From assembly GCA_014218235.1 (NCBI GenBank), contig CM024760.1:8474049-8538048 (forward strand): a stretch of 64,000 nt of DNA, given 5' to 3'. The notes under the pieces are model-generated. The model had not been told where the DNA came from. It made no database searches and saw only the letters and a list, made by a program, of their open reading frames with translations. Every line of letters starts with the position of its first letter. Positions within the stretch are counted from its first letter, which is position 1. Origin of the DNA: Colocasia esculenta (lineage: Eukaryota; Streptophyta; Magnoliopsida; Alismatales; Araceae). The translations under genes were made by a program, and so were the position numbers. This document shows positions 11,950 to 24,499 of the stretch, one piece after another.

Positions 11950-12843
11950 AAGTCTCCATTTCCCAGGTCATTGATCCTTCTCTACCCGGCAGAGTGTGGT
12001 CGCCCATCTTCAGGAGGGATCTTAGCATCTGATACACTTCAGCTCCAGGACCTACTCTCCCACTTGTCTACAGTCCACCTATCAGACAGTGAGGATGGGT
12101 GGATGTGGCGGTGGGAGAAGGGTGGTCGCTTCTCGATCAGATCGGCTTATTGTACCATTTCAGATTGGGGGGGGGGGCATGGCCTTCATGATCAGGTTTG
12201 GAAGCCTAGAAGCCCTTTCAAGGTGAAGTCCTGCTTTAGAGAATCACCATTGGAGGACTTCCACGTGGGATAGGCTGCACCGGTTTTTGCCAAACATTCA
12301 AACTACTTGCGCCTTTACGGGGAAGAGGATGAGTCTCCAGATCATATTTTGCTGGGTGTTCCTAATCTCGTAGAGTCTGGACGGAGGTGGCTGTGTGGAC
12401 CCACTGCTCTATCGGCCATCATTTTGAGTTCAACAGCTAATTCAACGGTGGGAAGGCAATGTTCTACCACAGGTGATAGCTAGTCTGGTGGTTCATTTTT
12501 CATGCTACCTTATAGATGATTTTTTTTTTTGGTGGGGGGGGGGGGGGGGGCAATCGGATAGTTTCAAGAGTTGCTCGGCATGCAAGGCTCTCTTTGTGGG
12601 GATTTGTAGTCATGTTCGGAATGTGCGTCAATGTTTGTATTGTAAACCATTCAAACTCTACTTTTTGTTTTGTTGGGGATGATCGAGATTGCCATTCATC
12701 TTGGTGTGGCCTTGACGTATAGGAGTCAAGGTGTTTTTTGGGCTTTTCTTTTAGGCCTATACTTGTATATTCCTTCTTCTTGATATGATATACTTGTGGT
12801 ACCGTCCACTTTTCAAAAAACCGTCCACTTTTCAAAAATGTAT
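11950..12843 (+). mobile_element. 3' part of an L1-type LINE, degenerate
   Basis: A frame at 11971-12273 has the start of the zinc-finger-like domain at the C-terminus of plant L1 reverse transcriptases (WMWRWEKGGRFSIRSAY..., VWKPRSPFKVKSCF). Further pieces of the same domain continue in other frames to about 12400 (for example SPDHILLG), so it is frameshifted and non-functional. The 3' region has a G tract (12534-12550) and ends in two tandem copies of CCGTCCACTTTTCAAAAA (12802-12819, 12821-12838). The 5' portion, including the polymerase domain, is absent. Confidence 0.75.
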
Positions 12844-13124
12844 ACTAAATTTATGTTATATTTCTATATATATATTTTCTTCATATATAACTAGAAAGGA
12901 TATTTTTTGAATATTGTACGAATAATTACCATGTCATTGTAATTTTCCCACTGAAAAATGAGATACCCAAACATGATACATAATATTCAAAAACTAGGTT
13001 GCAACTATATTTTTCAATTGCATTAAGAAAGCGAACTTGCAAACTATTTTACAATAAATACATAGAAGAACTTACAAAATTTGATCTTGCAAAAGACAAG
13101 AAGTAAAAACATGAGTACACTAAC
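12844..13124. other. A/T-rich spacer
   Basis: Nothing recognised between the two LINE remnants. Confidence 0.5.
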
Positions 13125-13141
13125 ATTGTCATTAAGAACAT

Positions 13142-14257
13142 CATCATTATCAGAGTCTTATCCATTATTTAGGGTCGGCTAGATGAATCCTTTTAGACTA
13201 AAGATTTCTATCAAGTGCTATATTCGTGATTATACTCAAGAAGTCTAAGTCATCTTATAACAACATACCATCTCATTTTAGCCTTCCCCTAGCTCTTTTA
13301 CTGGCATCCACTTAAATTGGTCAAATCTTTTAACCAGCGCCGAGTTAGGGCGATGGTACACGTGTCCAAACAACCTGAGTCTATTTTCTCTCATTTTTTA
13401 TCAATTGGAGGCTTCGAGTTGTCTCCAAGTCCTCATGGAAGTCCTTATTCCTAATCTTATCTTTCTTAGTCTTAAACACATCCGTCTCAGCATCTTCATC
13501 TCTACTGCACACATTTTGTTAATGCGTTCCTTTCGCACTGCCCAACATTCGGTACCATATAATAAAGTAGGCCTCACAGCCATTATATAAAAATTCCCTT
13601 TAAGTTTTACTGGTATATGACGATCGCAGAGGACTCTTGATGTACTTCTCCATTTTAACTAGCCTGCCTTAATCCTATGTGCCACATCGTCATAAATCTC
13701 CCGATTCTCTTAGATGATAAACCCTAAGTATTGAAAGCTACTACTCCTAAGAATGTCTTCTCCATCAATTTGAACCATGTCTTCCTATAACACCTTCTCA
13801 TTACTATAATTACAATGCATAAATTCTGACTTACTCATATTGATTTTAAAACCTTTAGACTCCAAAACATGCCTCCAACTTTCTAACATAACATTTAAAG
13901 CATCAATTCTCTTGTCAATTAAGACAATATCATCTATAAATAACATACACCGAGGGATATCATCATGCAATTACTTTGTTACTTCATCTATAACCAGAGC
14001 AAAGACATACGGACTTAGAGTAAAACCTTAATGCAAATTTATAGTGACCGAAAATTCACAAATCTCTCCAACAATAGTTCTCACACTAGTGGTAGCACCC
14101 TCGTACATATCCTGAATCAAGTCAACATATCCTTGAGAGACTTCTTTCTTTGTTAATGTCCACCAAATCAAATCTCTCGGTACTCGATCATACGCCTTCT
14201 CCAAATCAAGAAAAATCATATATAAATCTCTTCTCATCTCTTTATACTTCTCCATTA
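13142..14257 (-). mobile_element. 5'-truncated RTE-type LINE with 17-bp target duplication
   Basis: Reading on the minus strand, three broken frames follow the order of an RTE reverse transcriptase: 14255-14028 has FLDLEKAYDRVPRDLIWW, 13970-13785 has the catalytic-region variant MLFIDDIVLI (the usual YADD is changed to FIDD), and 13583-13401 has the C-terminal TLLYGTECWAVRK. Several stops and frame changes separate them. The 3' end finishes in GATAATGATGATG, as RTE elements often do. The flanks are ATTGTCATTAAGAACAT (13125-13141) and ATTGTCATTAGGAACAT (14258-14274), a target duplication with one mismatch. A further similar motif at 14368 belongs to an older local repeat. Confidence 0.9.
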
Positions 14258-14274
14258 ATTGTCATTAGGAACAT

Positions 14275-15940
14275 GAAATTGTTAATAATCTTTCAAAAAA
14301 TGTTAATTTAATTATGTGATAAATGATAAGAAATAATACCTTATTAAAATTAAAAAGTGAACAAACATTGCCATTAAGAACATGAAATGAATGAGTCTGC
14401 ATTTTCATATGGTGTGCTTAGGCAACTACGCTGCTATCTTGATCTCACATTGTTTTTCAACATATAAAAAGAAGCAGAAGAAAGGAAGGGAAAACTATGT
14501 TTGAAAGTCAAAACCTAAAAAATAACATAATATTATTGATGAAGGCTTTTATGGAGAAAGATGAGTATAAGTCAAACTGGAAGCCATGCAATAATAAAAA
14601 GAAAACCTAGTAAATTAGTTCCCTGCTTGATCATTAATGGGAATTCGGAGGGAGTTCATCCAGAAAAGATTTCCTAAATTGGAGTAAGATTTGTGGAACC
14701 CTTAAATGGAGGGCTGCATGAGTGCATGGAGGTGATATATGAAAGCCTTCTCTAAATCCTCAGATGTGTGGAGGGGACCATGTTAATGAAACTAGCTCCA
14801 AAACAGCATTTCATGGTAACCAGATCCATAAGAATTGAAAGTGGTTTGGGGTTGGGGCATACCCTCCAAGCGCTCCCTGCATCTGCCTCTAATTTCAAAT
14901 GTTTAGAAATCACAAGAGTAAATGAAAATAGATGTGTGATCGTGAAGGGAAAATAAAGACAGCTAGTTATGATAATAGTTCCCTTAAAATAATATTTCAA
15001 GATTTTGTGGACGACCTTCAAAAAGCATTGGAACAAGGAATTGAAAAATGGATTCCAGAACAAGAGAAGTCCTAAGTGGTTGCAGACTTGCAGTTACAGA
15101 CAGAAAGTACTTGGTTCAGGCTATGAATGCCTGGTTCAAGGCAGCTCTAGGCAGACTTTTTTTTTTTGTTTTGAAAGGCAGTTCTAGGCAGACATTGAGA
15201 TAGAGGCAGCAGAAGGGTTAAAAAAGAGAGCGCAGGACACAACAAATTGGCCAGGTTTTGTGTCCCATGCAATGCAGGTTAATAACGATAGGACAAAAAA
15301 ATACGACCAGAAATTTAGGTGGCAAATTTCCTCGGGGGTATTTCAATGAACCACGTGGTGCCGTAGGCAGAATGCAAGATTCAATTGCCATTCTTAGATG
15401 AAGAAATAAAACAGGATTTCAAGGGAAATGGAAGTATTGTATACTCATGACTCCCAAAGCTCCGTGCTTAACTTCTGTCTTTTCACGATAGATTCTTTCG
15501 GACCCACTAAATGCATAAGTATGCTTATATGCTATTTACGATCAGGAAGGTCCGCTCCAAAACTCCTTGGCAAGGCCAGATTTTTCACGTACATGGATGA
15601 CAAAGAAAGACAGAGATATGAAAAGCATTAACCCTTTCAGTATATCGACTTGGCACGAAGTGTCCAAACGGCAGAGAAAAGCGTCATGCTCGGGCACAAT
15701 AGAGCAACAAACAGAAGAAACACAAATCTGCTTGTCCCCTCAGAGCCCAGATGGAAAACCACAACAGCAATCGCAGGGATTCTCAAAATCCAAACCTAGT
15801 TAAGAAGAACGAACACGTAAATCTACCACTCCACGGTGGTCCAACGTAATCCTCCAAAGAGGTAGAACATCCAAAAAATACAAAACATGAAAGCAAGAAG
15901 GGAGGAACGTCGCCGGAACGAAAAGGCGTATCCGCACTGT
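14275..15940. other. Intergenic, with a poly(T) insertion scar
   Basis: No gene recognised. At 15138-15156 and 15175-15193 a 19-bp direct repeat (AAGGCAGCTCTAGGCAGAC, one mismatch) flanks an 18-nt T-rich stretch, which looks like the tail of a retroposon. Short frames here have no domain. Confidence 0.5.
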
Positions 15941-16530
15941 CCGCCAGTTGCCACAGAGGCACCACTCCCCCACCACCCCCATTCCTTCCCCCCCCAAACC
16001 CCGGGGGAAAACCCGCTGGGGCTCCTCATCGGGGAACCTCGACCGAGGTGTTCAGAACCGTTCCCCACCAAATCAAATTAGAAGAACGAGAGACAGAGCA
16101 GACCTCTCCGATCTCCCTGGCGACGATCTCCTCCGGCCCACAGCCGCGGCGGCGGCGGCGACGGCGGAGCTGAGCGGGGGCAGGAAGAGGGGGATATTAG
16201 CACAGAGGCGGACGCGGAACGGCGTGCGCCGCGATGCATATGGTGCGTGTACGTATCACACGGAGCGAGGGCCAGTGATACATGGGAACGCAGACGGAGC
16301 CGGGGGTCCGCAACCCGAATCGGCGGATCCGGCCCGTGAACGCACCAACAAGTACGAGGGCAAGCGCGAGGTGGGAAGTGGGGACGGATCCCGGAATCCG
16401 AGACCCAAGTTTATGGATCCGGACGTACTCGTTGGGCTACGCATGGTGACCGAGTCCGACATGAAAAAGGTGCCATCCGCGGTCGAGCCGATGGGAAGGT
16501 GGCCGTTAGACCCCATCACCCGACCATGAT
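15940..16530. promoter_or_regulatory. G/C-rich island, probable 5' exon/promoter region of the FAR1-related gene
   Basis: After several kilobases of A/T-rich DNA this stretch is G/C-rich with a (GGC)n run at about 16145-16165 and open frames on both strands whose composition looks unlike real protein. Its place, 4.4-5 kb upstream of the minus-strand FAR1-related ATG, and the usual presence of a long 5' UTR intron in this family suggest the first non-coding exon and promoter. This is inference only. Confidence 0.3.
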
Positions 16531-17390
16531 TTTAGTAAAAATTAAAAATTTTACGCCAAAAATTAAAATCCTAAATAACATTGGTTAAACATAGCGTAGA
16601 TATATACATACCAGATTTTTTTTGCCCATATTCCATATTTTTCTTCCAAACAATTCCATCCATGTTCATAAGATTTGGAATTGTGACACATGACATGAGA
16701 CATTCCTCACATGGTTTAATAAAAAGAGAAAATTTCACTAAACTTTTTCACAAGAGTCATCTAAATTTGACATAAAACATCATGAAATATTAAAAAATTA
16801 TATTCTTCAACTTTAAAAATACCTCAAACTAAATTAATTTAAAATTGAAGATATGTGAAATTTTAATATATCTCTCAAGAAGTATTATCTCCTATTCAAT
16901 TTTTTATTCTTTTTCTTGGAAAAGAGTTCTATTGAGAGAAGAGATATGTGTATCGTTTATAAACACATATTTATTTTCACTATTTTTAATATGAGACTAA
17001 ATTATATCTCTACAGAATAAAAAATAAATTTTAATAATAAAGAGTACCACTTGATTTTGGGGATTCATGATGCATGGCACTCAAATACAAATAAAATATT
17101 AAAAAAATAACACACCATAATTCAGTACACAAAACACTAAAGATATCATAATTTATGGTAATTTGTAACAAGTAAGCAAACTCGGAATTTGCATTCTCCT
17201 TACACAAAAGGAAAATTTTCATGCTCTAAATTTCTCTAAATTTTATTTGAAAAATTAAAAAAAAGAACGTTTGGTTGGAAGCCAATAAAAGGAAAAACCT
17301 GTCTTTTAACTTCCCTCGAGCGAGCCCGTTAAAACAGCAAATCCCTTTGGAAGGACCTGCCGGCTTCCCAAATCGTGCTCCTCCCCCTCA
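16531..17390. other. A/T-rich upstream region of the 17.4-kb gene, with a dispersed repeat copy
   Basis: At about 16870-17020 lies one copy of an A/T-rich repeat also found at about 38715-38865 and 38985-39200 (marker: GAAGTATTAT...TTGAGAGAAGAG...CACATATTTATTTTCACTAT...GACTAAATTATATCTCTAC in that order). The last ~120 bp before the ATG become more mixed and are probably the core promoter and 5' UTR. Confidence 0.45.
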
Positions 17391-20300
17391 ATGGAGGACT
17401 TCTCAGCTCCCTCCTTCTCCCTCGGCCTCGATCTCGACCTCGACCTCGTCGTCGACCCCGACCTCTCCACCGAGGAGGAGCCTGACGGCGGTGATGGAGG
17501 CCGCCGGGGATACCCGGAGGAAGAAGAGTGTTCTCTGCCTGGGCCATCCGCTTCTGGGCATCAATCGTGGAGGGACATAGAAGAGGACGGGACAGATTTC
17601 GTCCTGGAAACCCTAGAGGAAGAACCCCCTCTGTCCCCACCGCCCCTCAAGCGCCTGCGGCGAGGGCCTCCGCAGTCGCGGGCGATGCCGGAGGCGCCGC
17701 AGCGCCCTCTACCTGGGCCGTCGACACCAGCTCCGCCTGTGCAACGGTTCACTGTCGTGGACGATGCAATTGAGGTCGTCTCGTCTCAGGAAGACTGCGT
17801 CGTCCGAGGTGTGGTTGCTGCCATTTCTTTGGGTCTTCCTTTCTCTATGTCTATAATGCTATGTGTTTGGTTTTCTTGCATAGAAGACAGCGGCCCGAAG
17901 GTGCATCTGCCTTTCGGGTGTGTTTGTGTTCCGCGCTAGTCGTCAAAATTTGATCTTCCTTTCATTATTATAACAGATCCCGCATAACCATGATGATATA
18001 TCAAAGATACTTTGAATGTACTTGATCATAATCCGTCCTACATTTCTATTTTTTGACTTGATTCATCCTTACGATGGAAATAAGAGATGAATCTGCTGTC
18101 TCTGGAGGGTCAGTTTAGGTTCGGCCAATCAGGGCTCCAGCATCTTGTTTTTGATATTTTTCTTTTAGAGATACCAAGAAGGTAAAGTCAGGTGATTTTG
18201 CTGTCTATGAGATGTTGTGATTCAGCTGTTCCCAATTTGAATTTGAATATGATGTTTATGATGATGTCCCGTATGTCTTTCTGCCATTTAAATTATTGCA
18301 GAAAGAAACAAGCATGAGGTGGTTAGAGCTTTTATGTTTTCCCCCCCTCACTTTTTGATTGCAGATGAATATGTAGAAACGTAATTTCAAGGTAAGCAAT
18401 CTACTTAAACTGGATGAAAGCTGTAATAGAAAATTCAAAGTGAAATATTGGAGAATGGTAGATCTAACCCATGCCATTGATTTCTTAGGATGATTTCTTT
18501 TCATCAATTAAACTTAATGTGTATTTTTTCTGAACGGTGTTCTCATATCTTCCATGTGTATTTATTTACAAATATTCTAGTATAGTTCGTACTTTAGGGG
18601 CTTGTTTACTATATTCCTGGTGCTTATCAAAAGATCTCTTTCGTTATTGACTAGATGAATATTCTTTGAGACAAGACCGCTCTGCTTGTAGTAGTTCAAA
18701 ATTCTTGCTGCATGAGAGAAGGGTCCTTCCTACACCTTATGCAAGAAAGTCGAAGACTGCAAAGATTGTATCATCTTCCAATGGTTCAGTTCCAATCAGT
18801 TCTGAGTCAAACAACTATAAGAGAATTCTACGAAGGTTCCCCACCAGCCCTCTTAGAAGGATCCAATTAATGGAATCTGATTTGGATGATCTGCATGGAG
18901 ACGAACATAAGGATGTGATAGAAGTCAATGCTTGTCATGAGGAGAACTGGTTTGCCTCAGCACAGTCTGTGGCTAAAGCTCAGCAGAAAACAAAAGTTTC
19001 ATCTGGTAAGCTTCAAGCTGAAGATTTATTGAAAGACTCTCTCCCAAAGAAAAACATCAATTTGGCAACACCTGCTTTTGATGATTGCTGTCAAGAGTAT
19101 TTTAAAGTTGCGAAGTCCTCAAATATAGATCAAAGAATAAAAGGGCAAACCAGTAACTCTAATGTATGTGCTTCATATGTTGTTGATGGAGCTGAAAGTC
19201 ATCATGAGGAAAGTCACATGCCCGATGGTTCAGAGCACTACTGGAACCTTCCTGATCCACAGCCGCCCTCTTATCAGTATTTTTATCATACTGATGTTAG
19301 GATACAAAAGTTAGTTCGACAGCGCTTACCTAATTTTGTACCTCTTGGGGATGCAAAGTGCATACAGAACCAACAGCCTAATGCTGCAACCATTGATTAT
19401 ATGTATGTATTCAGAATCATCTCTATTATTACTTTAATAGCAGAAAACATATATTTATTCACTGAAGTACCATATGTTTGTTCAGGAGTCAATTTGACCA
19501 AGGAAATGCACCTTTCCAAGTTTGTGGAGGTCCTGTTGAAGGGAACTCCAAAAGTAAGTCTACAACTCAAAAGAATACCAAAAATAAAAAAGTTATCGAT
19601 ACTTCTGGGCCTTGGGTCAATCCAAGAAGCCGTGCTGCTTTACAAAAGGGTGCTGGGAAGAGTGTAGCTCATACTGCTGGGCGTTCAACTGGTCATTGGT
19701 ATACAGGGCAGGATGGAAGAAAGGTAAACATGATACTTTTACTTTTTTCATGTTTCAAAATGTTTACACGTATTTGCATGAATTTCTTCTCCCATGCATG
19801 TACCAAGATCCATATTTACTTCCTCAGGTTTATGTTACAAGAAATGGACAAGAGTTATCAGGTCGGATTGCCTATCGACATTATAGAAAGGTAAAGTTTT
19901 CGACAAGAATGTCCAACTAAGAGTATCAAGTTTTCTTTCCTTTTTTTCCTTATTCTTGGTTATGTCCGTGATTATCTACGTACTTGACATGCACTTGTTG
20001 CTGCCTGCAATCAGTGGACAGTATCTGTCACACAATCTGTATCAAAGGATAAAAGAGCAATATGCTCTATTGCATGCGCCTCATATCAGGCAAATACCTT
20101 TATAGCTTAAATGTTCTTCACAGGGTTTGATTTTGTCCAGAAACATCTTTTTATCCTTTCAAATATGAACTATATGCAGTAAAGCTAACATCATGTACAC
20201 TAATTATAGTATTTGATAAGTGATGTGGTTTTTATCAAAGCTTCCATAGATTCTTAATTTACTGATATGCAGTAAAGTTCTTCATTAACATTTTCACTGT

Positions 20301-20864
20301 ACTGGTCTTTCTGAGTAGTAGACTTGACTCTTGCTTTTTAGAAAATATATATATTTCGTCTTGGCAAGTTGTTCTGTTAATTCATCATTTTGATCCTCTG
20401 GAACCTTGTTGTGGGCGAGCTGCTAATGCATCTCCATGCTGATTCAGCCTTATTCTATAAAGCCTATGGTCCTTTCCTCCAGTTAATGGTCTGATTATCA
20501 ATCTATTAGCCTATTAGGCTTATCTGAATTGTCAGTTTCACACTTGCAAAGACAGAATACTGAAAAATCCCTGGATTCCTTCTGTTCGGAATGATGCAAA
20601 AATCTCTGGATTTCTTTCATTTGGACTAATATAAAATGCTGAAACCTAAAATGAAGATCGACTGTTTTAGGGTTGTGGGTAGTTTCAAAATATTTCACCT
20701 TTTACCACAATTCAAACTACATCCTGAATTGAATGTCATCCGAGAATAGTAACATCTGATTCTAAGTCCTAACTTTTAAATTGGTGATATGACAGGAGAG
20801 TGGTGCTGGATCTCGAAAATCAAGAAAGAAAACGACTGCAAAAAGGAAATCTAAAAGAAGATGA
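17391..20864 (+). CDS. Uncharacterised 511-residue plant protein, acidic N-terminus, basic C-terminus
   Basis: Five exons join in frame: 17391-17808, 18655-19402, 19486-19723, 19828-19890, 20796-20864 (1536 nt including stop). All introns are GT-AG, and the phases fit at every junction. Exon 1 encodes an acidic start (LDLDLDLVVDPDLSTEEEPDGGDG) and a proline-rich stretch with KRLRR. Exon 2 encodes a long low-conservation region. The most structured part is exons 3-5: a WVNPRSRAALQKG segment, then GHWYTGQDGRK|VYVTRNGQELSGRIAYRHYRK and a lysine/arginine tail (RKSRKKTTAKRKSKRR) resembling a nuclear localisation signal. I do not recognise the family. The conserved aromatic-glycine C-terminal motif plus basic tail suggests a nuclear, possibly nucleic-acid-binding protein; that is inference. 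Confidence 0.85.
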
Positions 20865-22614
20865 TCTCTCATTGCAATACAGGAGGTTCATTGCCATGTA
20901 GCATGTACTAGTTTCGATTTATCTCATTTTTCTGTCATTCATGTCACACTAACTGATGCCAATAATGTCAGTCCTTCAAATCTTGTTGTGATTCCATTTG
21001 GAATGTAGTAGGATGTATTGTGGCAGGATGTGATGGTTTATTTGACCAAATTTCTTTGATAACATTGTCTACATGCGTACATGATATAAGTCGCCAGTTC
21101 ATGCGCCTTCACCTTCCTATGTTTCTTCTTTCAGGCAACATGTACATTAGCAATCTGTTAACTTTTTTACTTCCTATGTCTGCCTTCATTTCTTAATCTC
21201 TTCTTCACAAGTAAAAGTTTCATACTTGTTTGTCCTCTGTGTGTGTCATTTAGAAATTCTGCTCAACTTGTTCCAGTTATTGTAATCTTCTAGTTCTCAA
21301 AAGCTTTTCACAGATGACATTTATGATGTTAAATTTTCAACTTTCTTTTGGTAAAGAGTGAGACTTGCCCTCTGCCGGCTTTCATACACAAGAGGGTGGG
21401 CGCATTGTTGGCTGCTGAGCCCACCTTTTGTGTTTGGGGCAGGCATGGACGGATGCCCCAGGCCAGCCTCAAGTGTTTATCTTTGGTAAATGAAGAGACA
21501 GATGCTACAGAACAGAAAAATGAAAAGCCCATCAGAGTTGGATTGAAAAATTTTGTATATGATAGAAATTTGAAGATGGCTTTTCAAAAAAAATTTTTTT
21601 TTGTCTTTTTTGTATGATGGATTCTGTGTGTTTATTTTTCTTTGAGAAGGCCGTTGGCATCTTCCTATCCAGTTTGCCATTTTTAGGATAAATTGAAATA
21701 ACATCTGATGAGATCAATACACGAATTTCATGTTAACGCAATTGGAAGACCTGCATTTGCAAACAACATTCCTCAAGGCTTGAATTTATTGTCAAAAAAA
21801 CATTTTTTTATACATATTGGAGTGGATAGGTATTAGAGTAAATTAATTAAGAATCTCTATCAGCTGTTTGACTTATTGTCTAGTCTTTGACTAAATTGTA
21901 ACTCATTACATTAAGTATTATCTCATATTACAGAATATGTTAAGTTCTGTTATAGTAATGATCTCTCTATTAGAGTCAGAGACTTTTAACTAATTTGCCC
22001 TAAATATTATCCACTTACGTAGATGTGACGTCTCTGACAAATCACCCGCGATATCAAACACAAATAGGGTGGCTCGACTTTCGTGCTATTGCCGATTTCG
22101 CGACATGGAGAGAGATAGAGAGAAGCGCATCTTCTCTCTCCATTGGTAAAAAGTGGATGAAAATTTGTTTTTGCTGATTTTCGCGGCACGGGGTGTTGAT
22201 AAAAAAAAGGGAGAATTAATTGTTGGTCCCTGCCAAGGACCAACAATTATTTTTCCATCCCTGTCAGCTTTTCCATCAACGCACGGTCCCTATTTTATGC
22301 GGGACATAATTTTCAGTCCCTGATGTTAACGGACGTTATCTCTCTTCTCCTAAATGCCAATTCTCTCCCTAAAAAAATGGTTTTGTGTGAATGCGGTTTT
22401 GGAGGCGTGGGCCTGCGCCGCAAAATGCGCGATGACCAAGCCGAAAGCGGGAGGTGGGACGCGCCGTTTGTGAAATTGGCTTTTGCCGATTTTTGGATTT
22501 CAAAAATCATCACATGCCTTAGCCATAGCCACTCGGCCACGTGCCAGAGCAATGTGTTCGGACATATTTACCCTCTCGTTTTTCAGAAGAGTAATGCTAG
22601 CTGCACGTATGCCC
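20865..22614. other. 3' flank and intergenic DNA
   Basis: The first few hundred bases are probably 3' UTR. At 22218-22248 a perfect 12-bp stem (AATTGTTGGTCC and its complement) with a 7-nt loop forms a hairpin. No other feature with defined ends was found; open frames such as 22323-22622 show no domain. Confidence 0.5.
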
Positions 22615-23919
22615 GTGTATAAATTCACGTTGGAATCACCGGGGAGCGCTTTATTGGGCCGCGTGGAAAGCGCTCACGTCAGCAGCCCAGCACACATCAC
22701 CTGCATGCGCGTCTTCCTGAGGCCCGCCATCATGAAACCACCCACCATCATTAAATTCATTGCAGGGCAAATATGATGATCGATTGGACTTATTTGTCAC
22801 TGAAATCAACTTATCTGTCACCAGGAGTAACTTATTTGCCACCGGAATCAACTTATTTGTCATCACTGGTCACCTATTTCTCACAGAAATCAACTTATTT
22901 GTCACTCCAATTCATGATTTACTTAAGGTATTTGTCACCGGAATCAACTTATTTGTCACCAGAAGTGACTTATTTGTCACTGGAATCAACTTATTTGTCA
23001 CTGAATCACTTAAAACACGAAGTCAACTATTTGTCACTAGGAGTGACCTATTTGTCACTGGAATCAACCTATTTGTCACTGAATCACTTAAGACACGAAG
23101 TTAGCTATTTGTCACCAGGAGTGACCTATTTGTCACTGGAATCAACATATTTGTCACTAGAATCAACATATTTGTCACTGAATCACTTAAGATACGAAGT
23201 CAACTATTTGTCATCAGGAGTGACCTATTTGTCACTGGAATCAACTTATTTGTCACTGAATCACTTAAGATACGAAGTTAGTTATTTGTCACCGGAATCA
23301 ACCTATTTGTCACTGGAATCAACTTATTTGTCACTGAATCACTTAAGACACGAAGCCAGCTATTTGTCACTGAGAGTGACCTATTTGTCACTGGAATCAA
23401 CATATTTGTCACTGGAATCAACTTATTTGTCACTGGAATTAACATATTTGTCACTGGAATCAACTTATTTGTCACTGAATCACTTAAGACATGAAGTTAG
23501 ATATTTTGACACCAGAATCAACCTATTTGTCACCAGAAGAAACCTATTTACCATCGGAATCAACTTATTTGTCACTCCAATTCGTGACTCCATGTGAATC
23601 ATTTAAGACACGAAATCAACTATTTGTCATCAGAATCAATTTATTTGTCACCAGAAGAAATCTATTTGTCATTGGAATCAACATATTTGTTACCAGATGA
23701 AATCTATTTGTCACCGGAAGAAACCTACTTCATGACTCCATGTAAAATTTTGATTTCCGGTCCAAAAAATACATTTCGAATTAATTAAATATATCTCTCA
23801 CTGTGCTGGGCTACTGACATGAGCACTTTTCATAGACGTGTGCTGGGCTACTGACGTGAGCACTTTCCACGCGACCCAATCGAGAGCGCCCCGATGATTC
23901 CAACGTGAAATTTATGCAC
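22615..23919. mobile_element. Foldback element with 84-bp TIRs enclosing a 21-bp minisatellite
   Basis: The left repeat (22615-22698, starting GTGTATAAATTCACGTTGGA) matches the inverted right repeat (23835-23919, starting GTGCATAAATTTCACGTTGG) with few differences; part of the right repeat is duplicated again at 23796-23834. Between about 22790 and 23715 lie more than 30 copies of a unit around ACTTATTTGTCACTGGAATCA, about 21 bp, with a longer higher-order unit (TGAATCACTTAAGACACGAAG). Because 21 is a multiple of three, one frame stays open for 274 codons (22773-23597) as STYLSLE-type heptads; I consider this a by-product. No transposase, no clear target duplication. Confidence 0.8.
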
Positions 23920-24258
23920 TCTGTGATTGGTGCAAATGACGGGGGAAAACCGGAAAGCGACGTCATCTTTCTTGAACTGTCGTCAGCTGACTCAGCTCTC
24001 GTCCCGAGTCTTCATAGAAACACACGGTTGACCCGTGCGACGACTCCTTGATCTGTGATTGGTGCCGGGCTCAATAAGCGACTATGAACCCGCTAACGTT
24101 CGACCAAGCGCGTCCACTGGGCCCACGCCTGACCAGTCGTCAGTTGCCGTTACACGACCAACGCCTATTCGCCCCGGTCGTCTGACGTCAGCAGCGTCTC
24201 CGCGGGGACCACGACCCCTTCCATCCCAATTTTTCCACCATCGCGGCATCGCCCAATC

Positions 24259-24293
<35 letters not shown>

Positions 24294-24499
24294 GTTCTTG
24301 ACTGGAATATTTTTCTCCGGTGTGGGAAGCAGTAGAACCCCTAGATTGACCGATCCCTGTTCCCTACTACACCCCTCGCGTCCCCTCGCCCGATCTGCCT
24401 CGGCGGTGTTGCTGATCGCGAATTAGGGCTTCAAATCGAGGTCGATGGTCGGGGAGTGTTGATCGGTGGAAGACTCGGCGGCTCCGGTGGCTTTGTTAG
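23920..24499 (+). promoter_or_regulatory. Promoter and 5' UTR of the G-beta gene
   Basis: A G/C-rich stretch lies between the foldback element and the AGB1 start codon. It has a (CT)n tract at about 24261-24290, common in plant 5' UTRs, and a 13-bp direct repeat TCTGTGATTGGTG (about 23920 and 24053). No definite TATA box was identified. Confidence 0.4.

Noticed and set aside
15948..16529. A 193-codon frame in the G/C-rich island
   Set aside because: Overlapping frames are open on the other strand, there is no domain, and composition is that of a G/C-rich promoter/UTR.
22773..23597. A 274-codon frame of repeated STYLSLE heptads
   Set aside because: It is a direct result of a 21-bp tandem repeat inside a foldback element; other frames on both strands are open for the same reason.
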